Assembly (NCBI RefSeq): GCF_020520425.1
Contig: NC_079492.1
Location: forward strand, 113,495,157 to 113,559,156
DNA: 64,000 nucleotides
Source of the DNA: Spinacia oleracea
Lineage: Eukaryota; Streptophyta; Magnoliopsida; Caryophyllales; Amaranthaceae
Direction of reading: 5' to 3'
The notes below the pieces were generated by a model that was not told the origin of the DNA, searched no databases, and was given only the letters and a program-made list of their open reading frames with translations. Position numbers and translations under genes: made by a program. This document shows positions 22,710 to 34,635 of this stretch, one piece after another (the first letter of the stretch is position 1; each line of letters opens with the position of its first letter).

Positions 22710-24161
22710 TGTGAGGTGGTCGAAAAAGCGCGAGGCTAATGCGTGACCTTGTCCCTCGTGGGTGTGCCGATTCTTTTTATTCAATCAAGTGTAATTGGAT
22801 TTCCTGTGAGTATACACCCAATTGACTAGTAATATAGGAGTCGCCATTCAGTTTTTAACGACAATGAGAAAAACTGACAAAACCCGGTTATCGTGACATA
22901 AAGGGAGTGCAATTATGTTTGACCACGACGGCCGTAGGTTCCCTGGTGTGGGGATCTCTCAATATACACCCGCAAGGTAGAGATTGAGGGTTCGGGGGAC
23001 TGTAACTACCGAGAGGAGTACTTCGCTCGTCGATAACTCCAGAGGCAGGATATCCTTACTAGCTCAGCATAAATAATTGAAGGGACATGCGTTAACTATT
23101 AAACTAATCTGAGTTGATTTTAGCAATATGCAACATATAATACTAATTCGATCGTGATTATCTGATTTAAATAGCATTAAGGGACCTAGCATGATAATCC
23201 GATTTCCCAAAAATATTATATTTGTTAGGCGTGATAGAACAATCAGATTAGGTTAGTTTAACAGTTCATAAAAAGGGCGAGGAAAGCAGTTAAATCATCG
23301 AAAAGGGACACATTATGACGCACCCTTGAGAGGTGTATCACGGTTCTCAGAAAACTAACCACTTTGACTTTGCTATTTCTCCTTTTTATTTAACGAATCT
23401 CAATTATGGGACAGGATACGTTCTGTTCGATTTATGGATCGATTGCGACAGAACGCGTGAACAGTTTCGCAGCGAGAGGCTTAGGCTAAGGGTTGGAGTC
23501 AATACTCAGAATATAATTGTGTGTTGTTGTGTGTCCTTTTACGTCGAATTTAGGGGCCTATTTATAGGGAAGAGTTCGTGGAAAGATAGAATTGCAGAGT
23601 TCTAATCCACAAAGAATTAGGAAAAACACGTACCCAGGTATTTTCAGCGCCCAGGCCTGGGCGCCGAAGATTTCGGCGCCCAGAGCCAGGCGTTGAAAAT
23701 AGGGTCTGGGCTGTTTTCTTTAGTCAGATTCGGATTCCTGAAATCCGTAGAGTTTGAGATTAATTCGAGTCTTTTAGCGCGTATCAATTTTGTGACGGAA
23801 TGCGTCAGGGCCCGTTACGAACTCTAGGCTCGTTAGGATTTTAATTAATACGTAACTCTTATTTCCGAATCATATTAGGAATAGGATTCTCGCAGTTTTC
23901 TATCTCATTTAGGATTTATGTTGGAATGCAACACCTAATTCTGACAGGTTTCTATCTTTTATGATTTGCCACTTTTAGAAGCCACCTTTTACGGCAGTTA
24001 CTATTTTTAGCAGGTTTCCATAAATAGCAGGTTTCGGGTGAAATGAAATGGGGAATCGAGATTCGTTTATTTTATAGGAGATGCGTTGTCAAGTGGAGTT
24101 TTTATACTTTCATCATCGAACCTTTCCCTTGCGGGAACGGGGACAAAAGTAGGTGTCTACA
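22710..24161 (-). repeat. 5' LTR of element B
   Basis: 1452 bp. The PBS complement tccccagtggagtcgccac lies directly before it at 22691-22709, which fixes the orientation. Reversed TATA box near 23558-23567. It lacks about 10 bp relative to its partner near 22944. Confidence 0.93.
23641..23699. repeat. Double-hairpin module, B 5' LTR
   Basis: Identical by eye to the copy at 12921-12979. Confidence 0.85.
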
Positions 24162-24166
24162 GGCTG

Positions 24167-26955
24167 CCACCAAACCGTGATCATGAGCACGCAATCGTCA
24201 TGAAGGAAGGAAGCAACCCGGTGGGGGTAAGACCTTACCAGTACCCGCAAGTGCAGAAGGATGAAATAGAAAGATTGATCGGAGAAATGTTAGAGGCAGG
24301 GATTATAAGACCTTCCACAAGCCCGTTCTCTAGCCCCGTACTACTTGTGAAAAAGAAAGATGGATCATGGCGTTTTTGTGTGGATTATAGGGCCTTAAAC
24401 AAGGAAACCGTCCCGGATAAGTATCCTATCCCGGACATCGACGAGTTACTTGACGAGCTACATGGGGCACGACTGTTCTCGAAATTTTACCTTAGGGCAG
24501 GTTATCACCGAATCCGGGTCAAGCCTGAAGACACTCACAAGACGGCTTTTCGCACACATGACGACCACTACGAGTTTCTGGTAATGCCGTTTGGGCTCAC
24601 TAACGCACCGGCGACCTTCCAATCATTGATGAATGAGGTATTCCGATCATATTTAAGAAAATTTGTTTTAGTATTCTTTGATGATATATTGGTATACAGT
24701 AAGTGTAAAACAAATCATGTACATCATATGAGAATAGTTTTTTCAATACTGGAGACGCACAAACTGTTTGCTAACCAAAATAAATGTGAGTTTAGCCAAG
24801 AGAGGGTAGCCTATCTTGGGCATATCATCTCAAACCAAGGTGTAGCTGCTGACCAGGATAAAGTCCGGGCCATGAGAGAGTGGGCCGTACCCAAAAATTT
24901 GCGGGAACTTCGCGGTTTCTTGGGCCTAACGGGCTACTATCGGAAATTTGTCGCCAATTATGCGCAAATTGCCCAACCCCTGACGGACCAACTTCGCAAA
25001 GACTGTTTCGGGTGGTCTGAGGCAGCCATGTTGGCTTTTGACAGGTTGAAAGAGGCCATGACACAAGCGCCAGTTCTGGCCATGCCTGACTTTTGTAGGA
25101 TGTTTATACTGGAGACAAATGCCTCGGGGTATGGATTAGGTGCGGTACTGATGCAGGAGAACAGACCCATTGCATTTTATAGCCGTGTTTTAGGCCCAAG
25201 AGCACGGGGGAAATCAATATATGAGAAAGAGCTTATGGCAGTCTGTCTAGCTGTGGAAAAGTGGAAGCACTACCTCTTGGGTAGACACTTTATCATACGG
25301 ACCGATCAGCAGAATTTGAAATACATAACCCAACAAAGAGAGATTGGGGCGGATTATCAAAAATGGGTGAGGAAGCTAATTGGGTTCGATTTTGAGATCC
25401 AATACAAGCCGGGAACTTCGAACCGCGTGGTTGATGCTTTGTCTAGAAAAGGGGAAGGAGAGTTGGAGATGGGTGAAATGGAGTTGGGGGCCTTGGTGTC
25501 TGCGAAAGGGGTTGTGTGGGTAGACTTGGAAGATGAGGTGAGGCAGGACAGTGGGTTGGAAAAGATAAGGCAGGATATCACAGAAGGGAAACAATTACCT
25601 GGTTCACTCACAGAAGGACGCTTGATGTTTAAGGGTCGCATGGTGTTGGCTAAAACATTAGCCTTCATACCCCTCTTACTACGGGAATATCATGATTCCC
25701 TTACTGGGGGACACTCGGGGGAAGTGAAAACTTATCTTCGTTTGGCCTCGGAGTGGTTTTGGCAAGGAATGAGGAAGGTCGCCCAACACATCAGGGAGTG
25801 CGTGGTGTGCCAAAGAAACAAATACTCACAGCAACAATCCGCCGGATTGTTGCAACCATTACCTGTACCATCTGAAGTTTGGGAGGACATTACCATGGAC
25901 TTTATAGAGGGGTTTCCACCTTCCAAAGGCATTGATACAGTGTTGGTGGTGGTGGATCGTTTGTCCAAGTACGCCCACTTTATTGGGCTGAAACATCCCT
26001 TCACAGCATTCACGGTGGCAAATGCGTTCATTAAGGAAGTAGTGAGGCTACACGGCTTACCTTCCTCCATAGTTTCTGACAGGGATCGAGTTTTCTTGAG
26101 CATTTTTTGGAGGGAGTTATTTAAGCTCCATGGCACCAATCTGAAGCGTAGCACATCGTACCACCCACAAACTGACGGCCAATCGGAGAATGTGAATAAG
26201 GGCTTGGAGACTTACTTGAGATGTTTTGCAGGAGAAAGACCAAAGGAATGGGCCAAGTGGCTGAGCTAGGCCGAATATTCGTATAATACCTCACCACACC
26301 TGTCAACCTTGATGACTCCTTTCAAGGTCGTCTATGGTAGAGACCCCCAAAGGCTATTGAAACTTGGCACAGGGCAAACTCCAGTAGATAGCTTGGATGA
26401 GTTAATACGGGAAAGGGATGGTGTACTCGATGAACTGAAAATCAATCTCATACGAGCCCAACAAACAATGAAGAAATATGCAGACAACAAAAGGAGGGAT
26501 GAGGATTCGTCATTGGAGATATGGTGTTTCTCAAATTACAGCCATATAGGCAAAAATCCTTGGCAAAGAAAATCAATGAGAAGCTGTCAGCATGCTTCTA
26601 TGGGTCATTCGAAATCATTCACAAAATTGGTGTCTTGGCATACAAATTGAAACTACCCCCGACTTGCAAGATCCATCCAGTCTTCCATGTATCCCAATTG
26701 TTGATCAAATGGAAAGGTCTCCCTGCCTTTGAGGCCACTTGGGAAGAAGCATCCTTGATTGAATATCGCTTTCCGAACTTCCACCTTGAGGACAATGTGT
26801 GTCTTTGGGGGCGGGGTGATGTAATGGACCACACCAAACCGTCTGACCCGCCTGTTCTGGTTTACAGGAGGCGCAACAGAAGGACTGCAGGCACCAACAA
26901 CAACCTCAACAACACCAACACAGCAGGAGAAGTGGGAGCAGGCCCTGAGCACTAA
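24167..26955 (+). pseudogene. Element C pol: RT, RNase H, integrase and chromodomain, decayed
   Basis: RT lies at about 24290-24720, RNase H at about 25080-25330, integrase at about 25690-26450 and the chromodomain at about 26700-26800. RT keeps FDD near 24680 and the '[13 protein letters not shown]' block. However, the catalytic Asp of motif A (normally K-L-D-L) is Tyr, codon 24488-24490. In RNase H the first catalytic Asp (normally ETDAS) is Asn, codon 25118-25120. Integrase keeps the HHCC Cys pair (CVVCQ) and D, D and E of the DDE triad. An in-frame TAG at 26267-26269 replaces the usual Trp, a one-base frameshift lies near 26510, and the 'FHVSQ' motif is joined almost directly to the chromodomain 'IKWKGLP', so the normal linker is deleted. 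The start lies beyond the LTR of B; no ATG belongs to this fragment. Confidence 0.9.
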
Positions 26956-27225
26956 CTGACAAAAAAAAGGAGCAGCAACAGTCATTAATGAATTGTACTT
27001 ACAGCCTTTGGTTATGTAGTATAAGTAAGGAAAGAAAAGAAGAAGAGAGAATCAGAGAATTGATTAGTGTATTGAGAGTAGTAACCTAAAGTTACCTTGG
27101 AGAGTTGTAGCCTCAAGCTACAAGTTTTGTAATCGTACTCTCGAGAGTTATTCAATTAATCAACTTCTTCTTCTTCCCAATATTCTTCTTCTTCCCCATT
27201 ATTATTGTGTTGTGTGTGTGCATTG

Positions 27226-28990
27226 GGTCAGCTGTGCAGGTACATTGTAGTTCTTCTCACAACCTCATCCTAACTGCATCATGAAATTGGACCTCAAGAA
27301 AGCCTATGACACAATTGAGTGAGACTTTATTGCTGGAGCCATGCAGGATCTTGGTTTCCCCAGTCATTCATTAAGTTGATTATGACTTGTCTCACAACCA
27401 CTCAATTCTCTATTATGATCAATGGAGTTCCTACATATTTGATTCACCCAAAGAGGGGGCTAAGACAAGGGGACCCACTATCTCCTTTGCTCTTTACTCT
27501 GTGTATGGAGTACTTCTCCAGAACAATGCAAATAGTAGGGGAACACCCTAATTTCAAGTTCCACTTTAGATGCAGAACCCTAAAACTGAACCACCTTTGC
27601 TTTGCAGATGATCTACTTATGTTCCGTAAGGGAGAAAATGAGGTGATACAGTTGTTGTTGGGTTTCAAGTTTTCTCTGACACTACTGGCTTAGTTGTGAA
27701 TCCTCAAAAGTCTTCTCTGTACTTCTGTGGGATTTCTGATCACCAAGCTAAGACCTTCACTGATATGTCTGGCTTCAATATGGGGGTCTTGTGAGCCCTT
27801 GGAAATCGAGGGCTAGTGATTGTGATATTCTCATTGAAAAAATGACTTCTAGAATCAAGACTTGGGGATCTAGACATTTATCTTTTGCTGGTAGAACCCA
27901 GTTGGTCAACTATGTGCTCATGAGTATATGTGTCTATTGGTCTTAAATGTTCATCTTCCCTAAGGTTGTCCTCAAAAGGATTAACTTTATTTGTAGATCA
28001 TTCTTATGGTTTGGCAATAGTGCAGACTGCAGACCAGGCTCAGTAGCTTGGGATAAGTTGTGTCAACCTAAATCCCATGGTGGACTAGGTTTCATGAACC
28101 TTCTACTTTGGAACCAGACTGATGTAGGGAAGCAGGAATGGGCTATTGCTCAAAAGCAAGATAATTTGTGGGTTAAATGGATCCACACACTGTATGTTAA
28201 AGATAATCCTTGGGATCTATTCACTGCTCCTACTGCAGCTAGTTAGTGGTGAAGTTTATCTGCAAAGTGAAGAACTGTTGCAGCAGTCAACTTCATTCTT
28301 GTCAATGATTGAATTCAGCTAAGTACTCAATAAAAGGGATTTATAATTAGCTTTGCCAGCATGAAGATAAAGTCCAATGGCAAAAGTATGTTTGGAATAG
28401 ACTCTCTGTGCCAAAACATAAATTCATTCTTTGGTTGACCATGCTTGATAAGCTGAAAACAAAGGACAGGTTGTTTAAGTTAAAAATTGGCCCTTGTGCC
28501 CTGTGCCCTTTGTGTGGTTCAGATACAAAAATTGTCACTCATCTCTTCTTTGAGTGCCCTTTTAGTTCCAATTGCAGACAACAAGTAATGAGTTGGCTTG
28601 ACTATCACCACAGCAGGAACTCCATTTCTCCCCTCTTGAAGTGGATTCAGAGATATGCAAACTGTCATCTTTACTACAGTGCTAGTTTGGTCTATAATAT
28701 CTGGAAAGCTAAGAACCCAACTGTTTGGAAATTCCAAGTTCCTGTTGTGCAGAATACAGTTAAAGTCATCCAGTTTGAGGTCAAAAGCAGAGTTGTAAAC
28801 TTGCTAAGCAAGAAAATTTGTACCAGAGATCAGGATTGGTTTTTTAGCCTTCGAGGGGTTTGGTCTGTTTTGGCTAGTTGTTTTCTAGCCTTTGTTATTT
28901 GCTGCCTAGCCTTGTCTTGCTAGAATGTTTGGTTTCCTGTTGTAATTGGTTAAAGGTGATCAATAAAATTTATTACTTGCTTGCCAAAAA
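27226..28990 (+). mobile_element. L1-type LINE, 3' half, decayed
   Basis: Begins abruptly inside the RT domain, just after the end of element C, and ends with an A-rich run at about 28985-28993. Either this is a 5'-truncated LINE, or element C inserted into it and its 5' half lies left of the window. Coding pieces in three frames: RT core, RT thumb region and a zinc-binding zf-RVT segment. Confidence 0.8.
27281..28923 (+). pseudogene. LINE reverse transcriptase and zf-RVT remnant
   Basis: Pieces: 'MKLDLKKAYDTIE' (27281-27319), a stop TGA at 27320-27322 where Trp is usual, then the RT core in another frame (27319-27693) with 'GLRQGDPLSPLLF' and the catalytic FADD near 27600-27611 preserved. 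27947-28246 holds the segment after RT ('GSVAWDKLCQPKSHGGLGFMNL'-like, conserved in plant LINEs). 28408-28923 holds zf-RVT with C-P-L-C...H-L-F-F-E-C. Several frameshifts and gaps separate the pieces, so no functional ORF2 remains. Confidence 0.85.
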
Positions 28991-28993
28991 AAA

Positions 28994-29271
28994 AACTCTT
29001 AACATCGTGATAATAAAGAAAATAGTAAAATTGGATTTATTAAAAATAATGAACACGACGCCGTTCTTTCGAACATAACTTATCTGAATTGAACTGAATG
29101 AAGCTGCCTGCACTGAACTGAAAATGTCCAAAAGGACAGGGCTTAAGAATATGATGGAAAATGTGGCATTTTCTTCTTCAATAAAGGAAGTCTATTCCAC
29201 CTCCTGGGGAATCATTTCCACGAAAATATTTTCATCTCAGAAGTATTTCTATTAAAAAAAAACTTATCTTT
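28994..29271. other. Sequence between the LINE and element D
   Basis: About 280 bp of AT-rich sequence with no gene; ends with the D target site (29267-29271). Confidence 0.5.
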
Positions 29272-30746
29272 TGTGAGGGGGTCGAAAAAGCACGAGGCTA
29301 ATGCGTGACCTCGTCCCTCGTGGGTGTGACGCTTCTTTTTGTCAAATCAAGTGTAATTGGATTTCCTGTGAGTTTACACCCAATTGACTAGTAATATAGG
29401 AGTCGCCATTCAGTTTTTAACGACAATGAGAAAAACTGACAAAACCCGGTTATCGTGACATAAAGGGAGTGCAATTATGTTTGACCACGACGGCCGTAGG
29501 TTCCTTTGTGATCCTTGGTGGTAGGGATCGCTCAACGTACACCCGCAGGGTAGAGATTGAGGGTTCGGGGGACTGTAACTACCGAGAGGAGTACTCGCTC
29601 TTCGATAACTCCAGAGGCAGGATATCCTTACTAGCTCAGCATAAATAATTGAAGGGACATGCGTTAAATATTAAACTAATCTGATTTGATTTTAATAGTA
29701 TGCAACATATAGTACTAGATCGAATGCGATTATCTGATTTATATTGTTTTAAGGGACCTAGCATGATAATCCAATTTCCCAAAAATATCATATTTATTAA
29801 GCGTGATCGAACAATCAGATTTTAGTCAGTTTAACAGTTCATAAAAGGGCGAGGAAAGCAATTAAACCATGGAAAAGGGACACATTACGACGCACCCTTG
29901 AGAGGTGCGTCACGGTTCTCAGAAAACTAACCACTTTGACTTTGCTATTTCTCCTTTTATTTAACGAATCTCAAATTATGGGACGGGATACGTTCTGTTC
30001 GATTTATGGATCGATTGCGACAGAACGCGTGATCAGTTTTGCAGCGTGAGGCTTAGGCTTAGGGGTTTAGAGTCAATACTCAGAATATAATTGTGTGTTG
30101 TGTCTTTTTCACGTCGAACTTAAGGCCCTATTTATAGAAAAGAGTTCGTGGAAAGATAGAATTGCAGAACTCTAATCCACGAGGAATTAGGAAAAAACAC
30201 GTACCAGGTATTTTCAGCGCCCAGTCCAGGGCGCCGAAGATTTCGGCGCCCAGAGCCAGGCGTTGAAAATAGGATCTGGGCTGTTTTTCTTAGTCAGATT
30301 CGGATTCCTAGAATCCGGAGTATTTGAGATTTAATTGAGTCTTTTAGTGCGTATTAACCTTGTGACGGGACGCGTCTGGACCCGTTACGAACTTTAGGCT
30401 CGTTAGGATTTTAATTAATACGTAACTCTTACTTTCGAATCATATTAGGAATAGGATTCTTTCGCAATTTCTATCTCATTTAGGATTTATGTTGGAGTGC
30501 AACACCTAATTCTGACAGGTTTATATCTTTTATGACTTGCCACTTTTAACAATTACCAATTACGGCAGTTACTATTTTTAGCAGGTTTCCATAAATAGCA
30601 GGTTTCTATAAATAGCAGGTTTCGTGTGAAATGAAAAGGGAAATTGAGATTTGTTATTTTATAGGAGATGCGTTGTCAAGTGGAGATTTACGTTCTCATC
30701 ATCGAACCTTCCCTTTCGGGAATGGGGACAAAAGTAGGTGTCTACA
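29272..30746 (-). repeat. 3' LTR of element D
   Basis: 1475 bp, TGTGAGGG...GTCTACA on this strand; module at 30211-30269, reversed TATA box (ctatttatag) at 30128-30137. Polypurine tract complement follows at 30747-30762. Confidence 0.93.
30211..30269. repeat. Double-hairpin module, D 3' LTR
   Basis: GCGCCCAGTCCAGGGCGCC: differs from the partner LTR (41151-41209, GCGCCCAGGCCTGGGCGCC) at the hairpin tip. Confidence 0.85.
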
Positions 30747-31257
30747 GTTAGCCCCCACTTTGACTGAGTCTTGGAGTAAGACGATGGTCAAAGTATTAGA
30801 CGGAGTGCGTCGCACAAGTCATGGTGACCTGCTTTTGCGAGGGTCTCACGAGCCCCCGAGTGACAACATTTGACTTAAGGGTCATCACTTGAAGTGTCGA
30901 CATATCCCTCACGTGTCATTGGGATTTGTCAACGGATAGTATAGAAACTTCCTCACTTTGTCATTGGAAGGATCTAAAGGTGCGTAGAAACTCCCTCACT
31001 TTGTCATTGGAAGTAGCTACAGATGTTTTCGAAATCAAAGCTATAAAGTGTAATTGGGCCTGGCCAAGGCCAACCACGAGATAAAAATGTTTTTAAAGAT
31101 TCTCATTTCCAGGGCTAGCTAAACGAGAAAACCCCCTTGTTTTTATGGGACGTAAAACGAAGGAAAATCCAGCACATCGCTCTTTTTTGGAAAAAACGGA
31201 AAACCAATCCTTTTAATTTTTGGAAAAGGGAAAACCATAAAAAGTTATCGTTGCAGC

Positions 31258-31741
31258 GACTAAGGACCTACGCGGCTTGTGACGTAGACCCCGCCGGCTA
31301 AAGATGGCGAGCCTGTCCGCTAAGGGTGGACGCCCCGTCCGAAAAAGTGGACGAATCTTGTTATTGAAATTTGAAAATAAGGACCTACGCGGCTTGTGAC
31401 GTAGACCCCGCCGGCTAAAGATGGCGAACCTGTCCGCTAAGGGTGGACACCCCGTCTGAAAAAGTGGACGAATCTTGTTTTTGAAATTTGAAAATAAGGA
31501 CCTACGCGGCTTGTGACGTAGACCCCGCCGGCTGAAGATGGTGAGCCTGTTTCATTTTTGATTTTTGAAAATTTCATTTTTGGAAAACTGAGGACCTGCG
31601 CGGCTAGTGACGCAGACCCCGCCCGCTGAAGGTGGGCGAGCCCTGTCCGCTAAGGGTGGACATCCCTGAATTCGTTTTTTCCTTGATTTGGAACTTGCGT
31701 GGTTCGCGGCGCGATCTTGCTTGATTGAGGTGGGCAAGTCT
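31258..31741. repeat. Hairpin ladder in element D
   Basis: About four units, two of them nearly identical over ~118 bp (from about 31261 and 31379). Stems CTACG/CGTAG, CTGCG/CGCAG, CGTCC/GGACG, GTCC/GGAC and CTTGC/GCAAG. Loops differ slightly from B (GCTAAGGGT for GCTGAGGGT) but the stems remain paired. Confidence 0.75.
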
Positions 31742-32592
31742 CTATTTTTTGTTCAGTGTGATTTCTTTTTCTTTTTTTCTTTTTTTTTTTGAGAATTTCT
31801 TTTGTTCATTCTTGCAAGAGCGAATTCTTCCGAGGGATGCTCGAATTTAGTTGTAACCTGAACGTGGGCTGACAACGTGTTCAGACGGACCTTTGTCTTG
31901 TGACCGTCTGCTTTCGTGGTTTTGAGCTAGTCTTTATGGCTCGATTTTTACCACTACTTGGTCTTTGATCAGAGAACCATGTACAAATGTCAATGACGAC
32001 CCTTTTCTGAGGTCGAACCTGTTCCTTTGACATCATCCAAACATCGAACGGCGTATAGCGCAGCCCGGGAATGTGATTTTGATTGCGCGCTCTCTGTTGG
32101 AGTATACTTTTCGCGAGCCCCCAAGCACTTGGGCTTTGGTGGTCATTTTTCGCATACTTCATAACGTCTTTTAATCATGTTTGGGGTCGAGCTCGTATGT
32201 GCGAGCGACCTTTCATAGTGGTGTGCTACTTTGGCGAAGTCATGGGGTGCGACTTCAGTCTTCGGGCGACAAAGTTTAATATCATTCGGTTTAGCTTGAG
32301 CTGATTTAATCTTTTGACAAACAAAATTTTTATTTGAGAAACCAACAACTTAACAATATTTTTTTGGTGTTTCGAAGAATGACCTTGATATTTTTTATTT
32401 TGAAAAGTGTACATATATGTTTCTTGAGACAAGTCTAAGTTTCGACCAAGTTTTACCATTCATTTTTGCTATTTGGGAGCTTAAAGGTGCTTTTGGGCTT
32501 GATCTTAATTGTACATAGGGCCTCGTGTCTAGCAACACGGTTTTAAGTCTGTTCCTATTTCGCGTTTTGTGAAATCTGGGCCTTGGGCTGCA

Positions 32593-32650
32593 TTTTCGGC
32601 GCCCAAGGCTAGGCGTTAAATATTTCGGCGCCCAGCTTCGGGCGCTGAAA
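32593..32650. repeat. Double-hairpin module, upstream of D antisense gene
   Basis: GGCGCCCAAGGCTAGGCG, then GGCGCCCAGCTTCGGGCGC. Confidence 0.75.
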
Positions 32651-32731
32651 GTCATTTCCTGGCGAATTTTGACTTTCGGATTTCTTAACGCGTTTCCGAA
32701 TGGGATCAGGATGTCACTTGATGCGTCCAGC

Positions 32732-32739
32732 TATATATA
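32732..32739 (+). promoter_or_regulatory. TATA box of the element D antisense gene
   Basis: tatatata 82 bp upstream of the ATG at 32821, in the same context as in B. Confidence 0.7.
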
Positions 32740-32820
32740 GGGGCTAGATACGTCCCTATTTTCCATCACTCTCAATTTCCTTCTTTCTTTGCTGTGTTTT
32801 AATTACTCCTTGCTTTCGTC

Positions 32821-34635
32821 ATGTCGATTCCTACTTTCTCACTCCAACGGGCTGTTAGGCATTGGCTACGGGCCCTTAATCCTACAGAAAAGGCTTTGTT
32901 GAAAGAATACCACTTAGAGGCACTTTTAGGCTTACAACAAATTAACATTGACTATAATTTTCTGCACGCAGCCCTAAGCTTTTGGGATTCCGATCATCAT
33001 GTTTTTGTCTTTCGGGGCAACGAAATATGTCCTTTGCCAGATGAATTTGCTGCGATCCTTGGCTATCCTACTAATGCTACCCCTGCCACTCCTGGCACTA
33101 TTGAAGAGAGTAAAACAACCATAGGGGCTTTCCTAGGACTAGATGCTAACATGCTTGCTGAAGTTGTTGTAGGTGATGAGGTTAATTTGGCAAAACTTGT
33201 AAAACACCACTTTAGGCCTAGGAAGAATATGACCGAACAGAAATTGAATATTCGAGCCCTTGTATTTTGCTTGTTGAATTATTATTTTCTGTCTAATAAC
33301 AATGGTGAGTTCGGTGACATAAGGTTGATCCCCTTGATTGGCCAGATGGAAAGTTGCTATTCTATTATGCCTTTGGTTGTTGCCGAGACTTTGCTGAGTG
33401 CGGATGAGCTGAAGAAGGACGCCAAATCTGAATATTTTAAGGGAAGCCCCCTATTACTGCAGGTAATCGATTTTTTTGCGCACGTATACATTTTTTTTGC
33501 ACATATATATATTTTTTATTCGTCCTGCCTTGTGGCTGAGTTACAGCGCCCAGGGCTGGGCGCTGGAATTTTCGGCGCCTGGTCCTGGGCGTTGAAACTG
33601 CGCCCCAGGAACCATTTTCTTTTTATTATTATTTTTTGATCGTACCCGTTTTTTGCAGATTTGGCTCGTAGAACGGCTTAGGCTCTTGGAAGCTCCTGTC
33701 GATCCTAAACATTATCGCCCTATAGCCTTGGGTAACCGAAAATATTTGTACCAAGGCCAGGACGAGGCTGAATGGACCTCCTATTTTACTTATGGCATCT
33801 GTTCTATTAAGTGGGTGGTACCATGGTGGGGTTTGACTACTATGACGGGGGGTTCTGATATATCGGTTTATGTTTCTTTGTTGGGGCTATCCCGGCCCAT
33901 TTATATTTTCCCTTACCGAGTCATGCGTCAATACGGTTTAAGGCAGACTATCCCCTTTTCTGATACGGTACCACCTAAAGTAGCGGCCTTTTCACAAGAA
34001 CGGGTTCAAGCGTGGGCTAAGTATTATGATGGTCTCCCGCGTTGGGCCGTAGCTACAAATAGCTTTGTGGGTCTTTCTGAAAACTACAAGTTGTGGATGA
34101 GCTCCGATGATAAAGCTGTGAGGACCGAGGCTCGAAATGGGGAGCCGGCTGAGCTTTTGATACCTCGTATTCGTGTTAAGTATGAGGGTCCTGATTCTGC
34201 CAAACCTCGTACCCATGGTATTAAGACTGTGAAAGCTCGTCCTGATCGAAAGCGAAAGGAAGTTCCTCCCCGTTCCAGTTTCAGGCCTAAAAATATGCCT
34301 AACATGAAGGGGCCTGCTGTTGTTAAAGAAATTCAAGCTCTCGCGGAGATCGTCGCCGGAACAATGTATGGGTTAGGAAGGCTCAGCCGCTTGTAGAAAC
34401 AGTGAATAGTCTAGTTGATGATAATAATCCTTCTCCCACCATTGTCTGTGCCCTTGAGGCTGAGCGGGCTATAACTGAGAATGTTTCTGAAGCCTTGGCA
34501 TCTTTGGAAGTTAGTGTCCAGGAGCCGGTTCTTATGGAGATTGATATTGGGGCAGCGCAGAAGACTGTGGGGGTGGATCCTGCGAACATTGCCCTCTACA
34601 AGACTTTATTTGATGATCCGGAAGAACTAGAGTAG
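32821..34635 (+). pseudogene. Element D antisense plant-mobile-domain-like gene, one frameshift
   Basis: Exon 1 32821-33462 (214 codons), intron 33463-33658 (196 bp, GT-AG, same splice-site sequences as B), exon 2 from 33659. The frame matches the intact B copy until about 34325, where one A is missing in an A run. Translation then leaves frame and stops at 34394-34396. The last ~77 codons persist in the other frame to the original stop at 34633-34635. The predicted product would keep the conserved domain and the start of the basic region but lose the acidic tail, so some function is conceivable. Confidence 0.82.
33541..33597. repeat. Double-hairpin module, D antisense-gene intron
   Basis: GCGCCCAGGGCTGGGCGC is a perfect inverted repeat; second half GGCGCCTGGTCCTGGGCG. 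Confidence 0.8.

Larger units (their letters stand above)
11978..24161 (-). mobile_element. Element B: non-autonomous Ty3/gypsy gag-pro element, reverse orientation
   Basis: Complete insertion with perfect TSD ggctg (11973-11977 and 24162-24166). On the plus strand it reads: 3' LTR reversed (11978-13440), PPT (13441-13456), hairpin ladder (13931-14427), antisense gene (15405-17214, plus strand), gag-pro (21497-18531, minus strand), leader, PBS (22691-22709), 5' LTR reversed (22710-24161). Same family as A and D. It is the only copy with an intact antisense gene. LTRs of 1463 and 1452 bp are nearly identical by eye, apart from one small gap near 22944, which points to a fairly recent insertion. 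Confidence 0.93.
1..27225 (+). mobile_element. Element C: Ty3/gypsy chromovirus (Reina-like), nested and decayed
   Basis: The pol reading frame is found in three pieces, 1-214, 11920-11977 and 24167-26955, separated by insertions A and B. When each insertion and one target-site copy are discounted the frame is continuous across both joins. Domains in order are the segment after protease, reverse transcriptase, RNase H, HHCC and DDE integrase, and a C-terminal chromodomain of the type seen in Reina-clade elements. The 5' LTR, gag and protease lie left of the window. 26956-27225 is non-coding, with a purine run near 26960 and AT/CT-rich sequence, and probably holds 3' UTR plus a 3' LTR; I could not fix its ends. 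The element is dead: catalytic substitutions, a nonsense codon, a frameshift and a deletion are described with its parts. Confidence 0.85.
30747..32820. other. Element D region from 3' LTR to antisense ATG
   Basis: Non-coding: PPT complement, 'ccctcactttgtcattgg' repeats near 30900-31020, hairpin ladder, a double-hairpin module (32593-32650) and the antisense TATA box at 32732-32739. Confidence 0.6.

Noticed and set aside
24086..24166. ATG at 24086 as start of the pol ORF
   Set aside because: It lies in the LTR of element B; the pol frame is truly continued from 11977, so this start is accidental.
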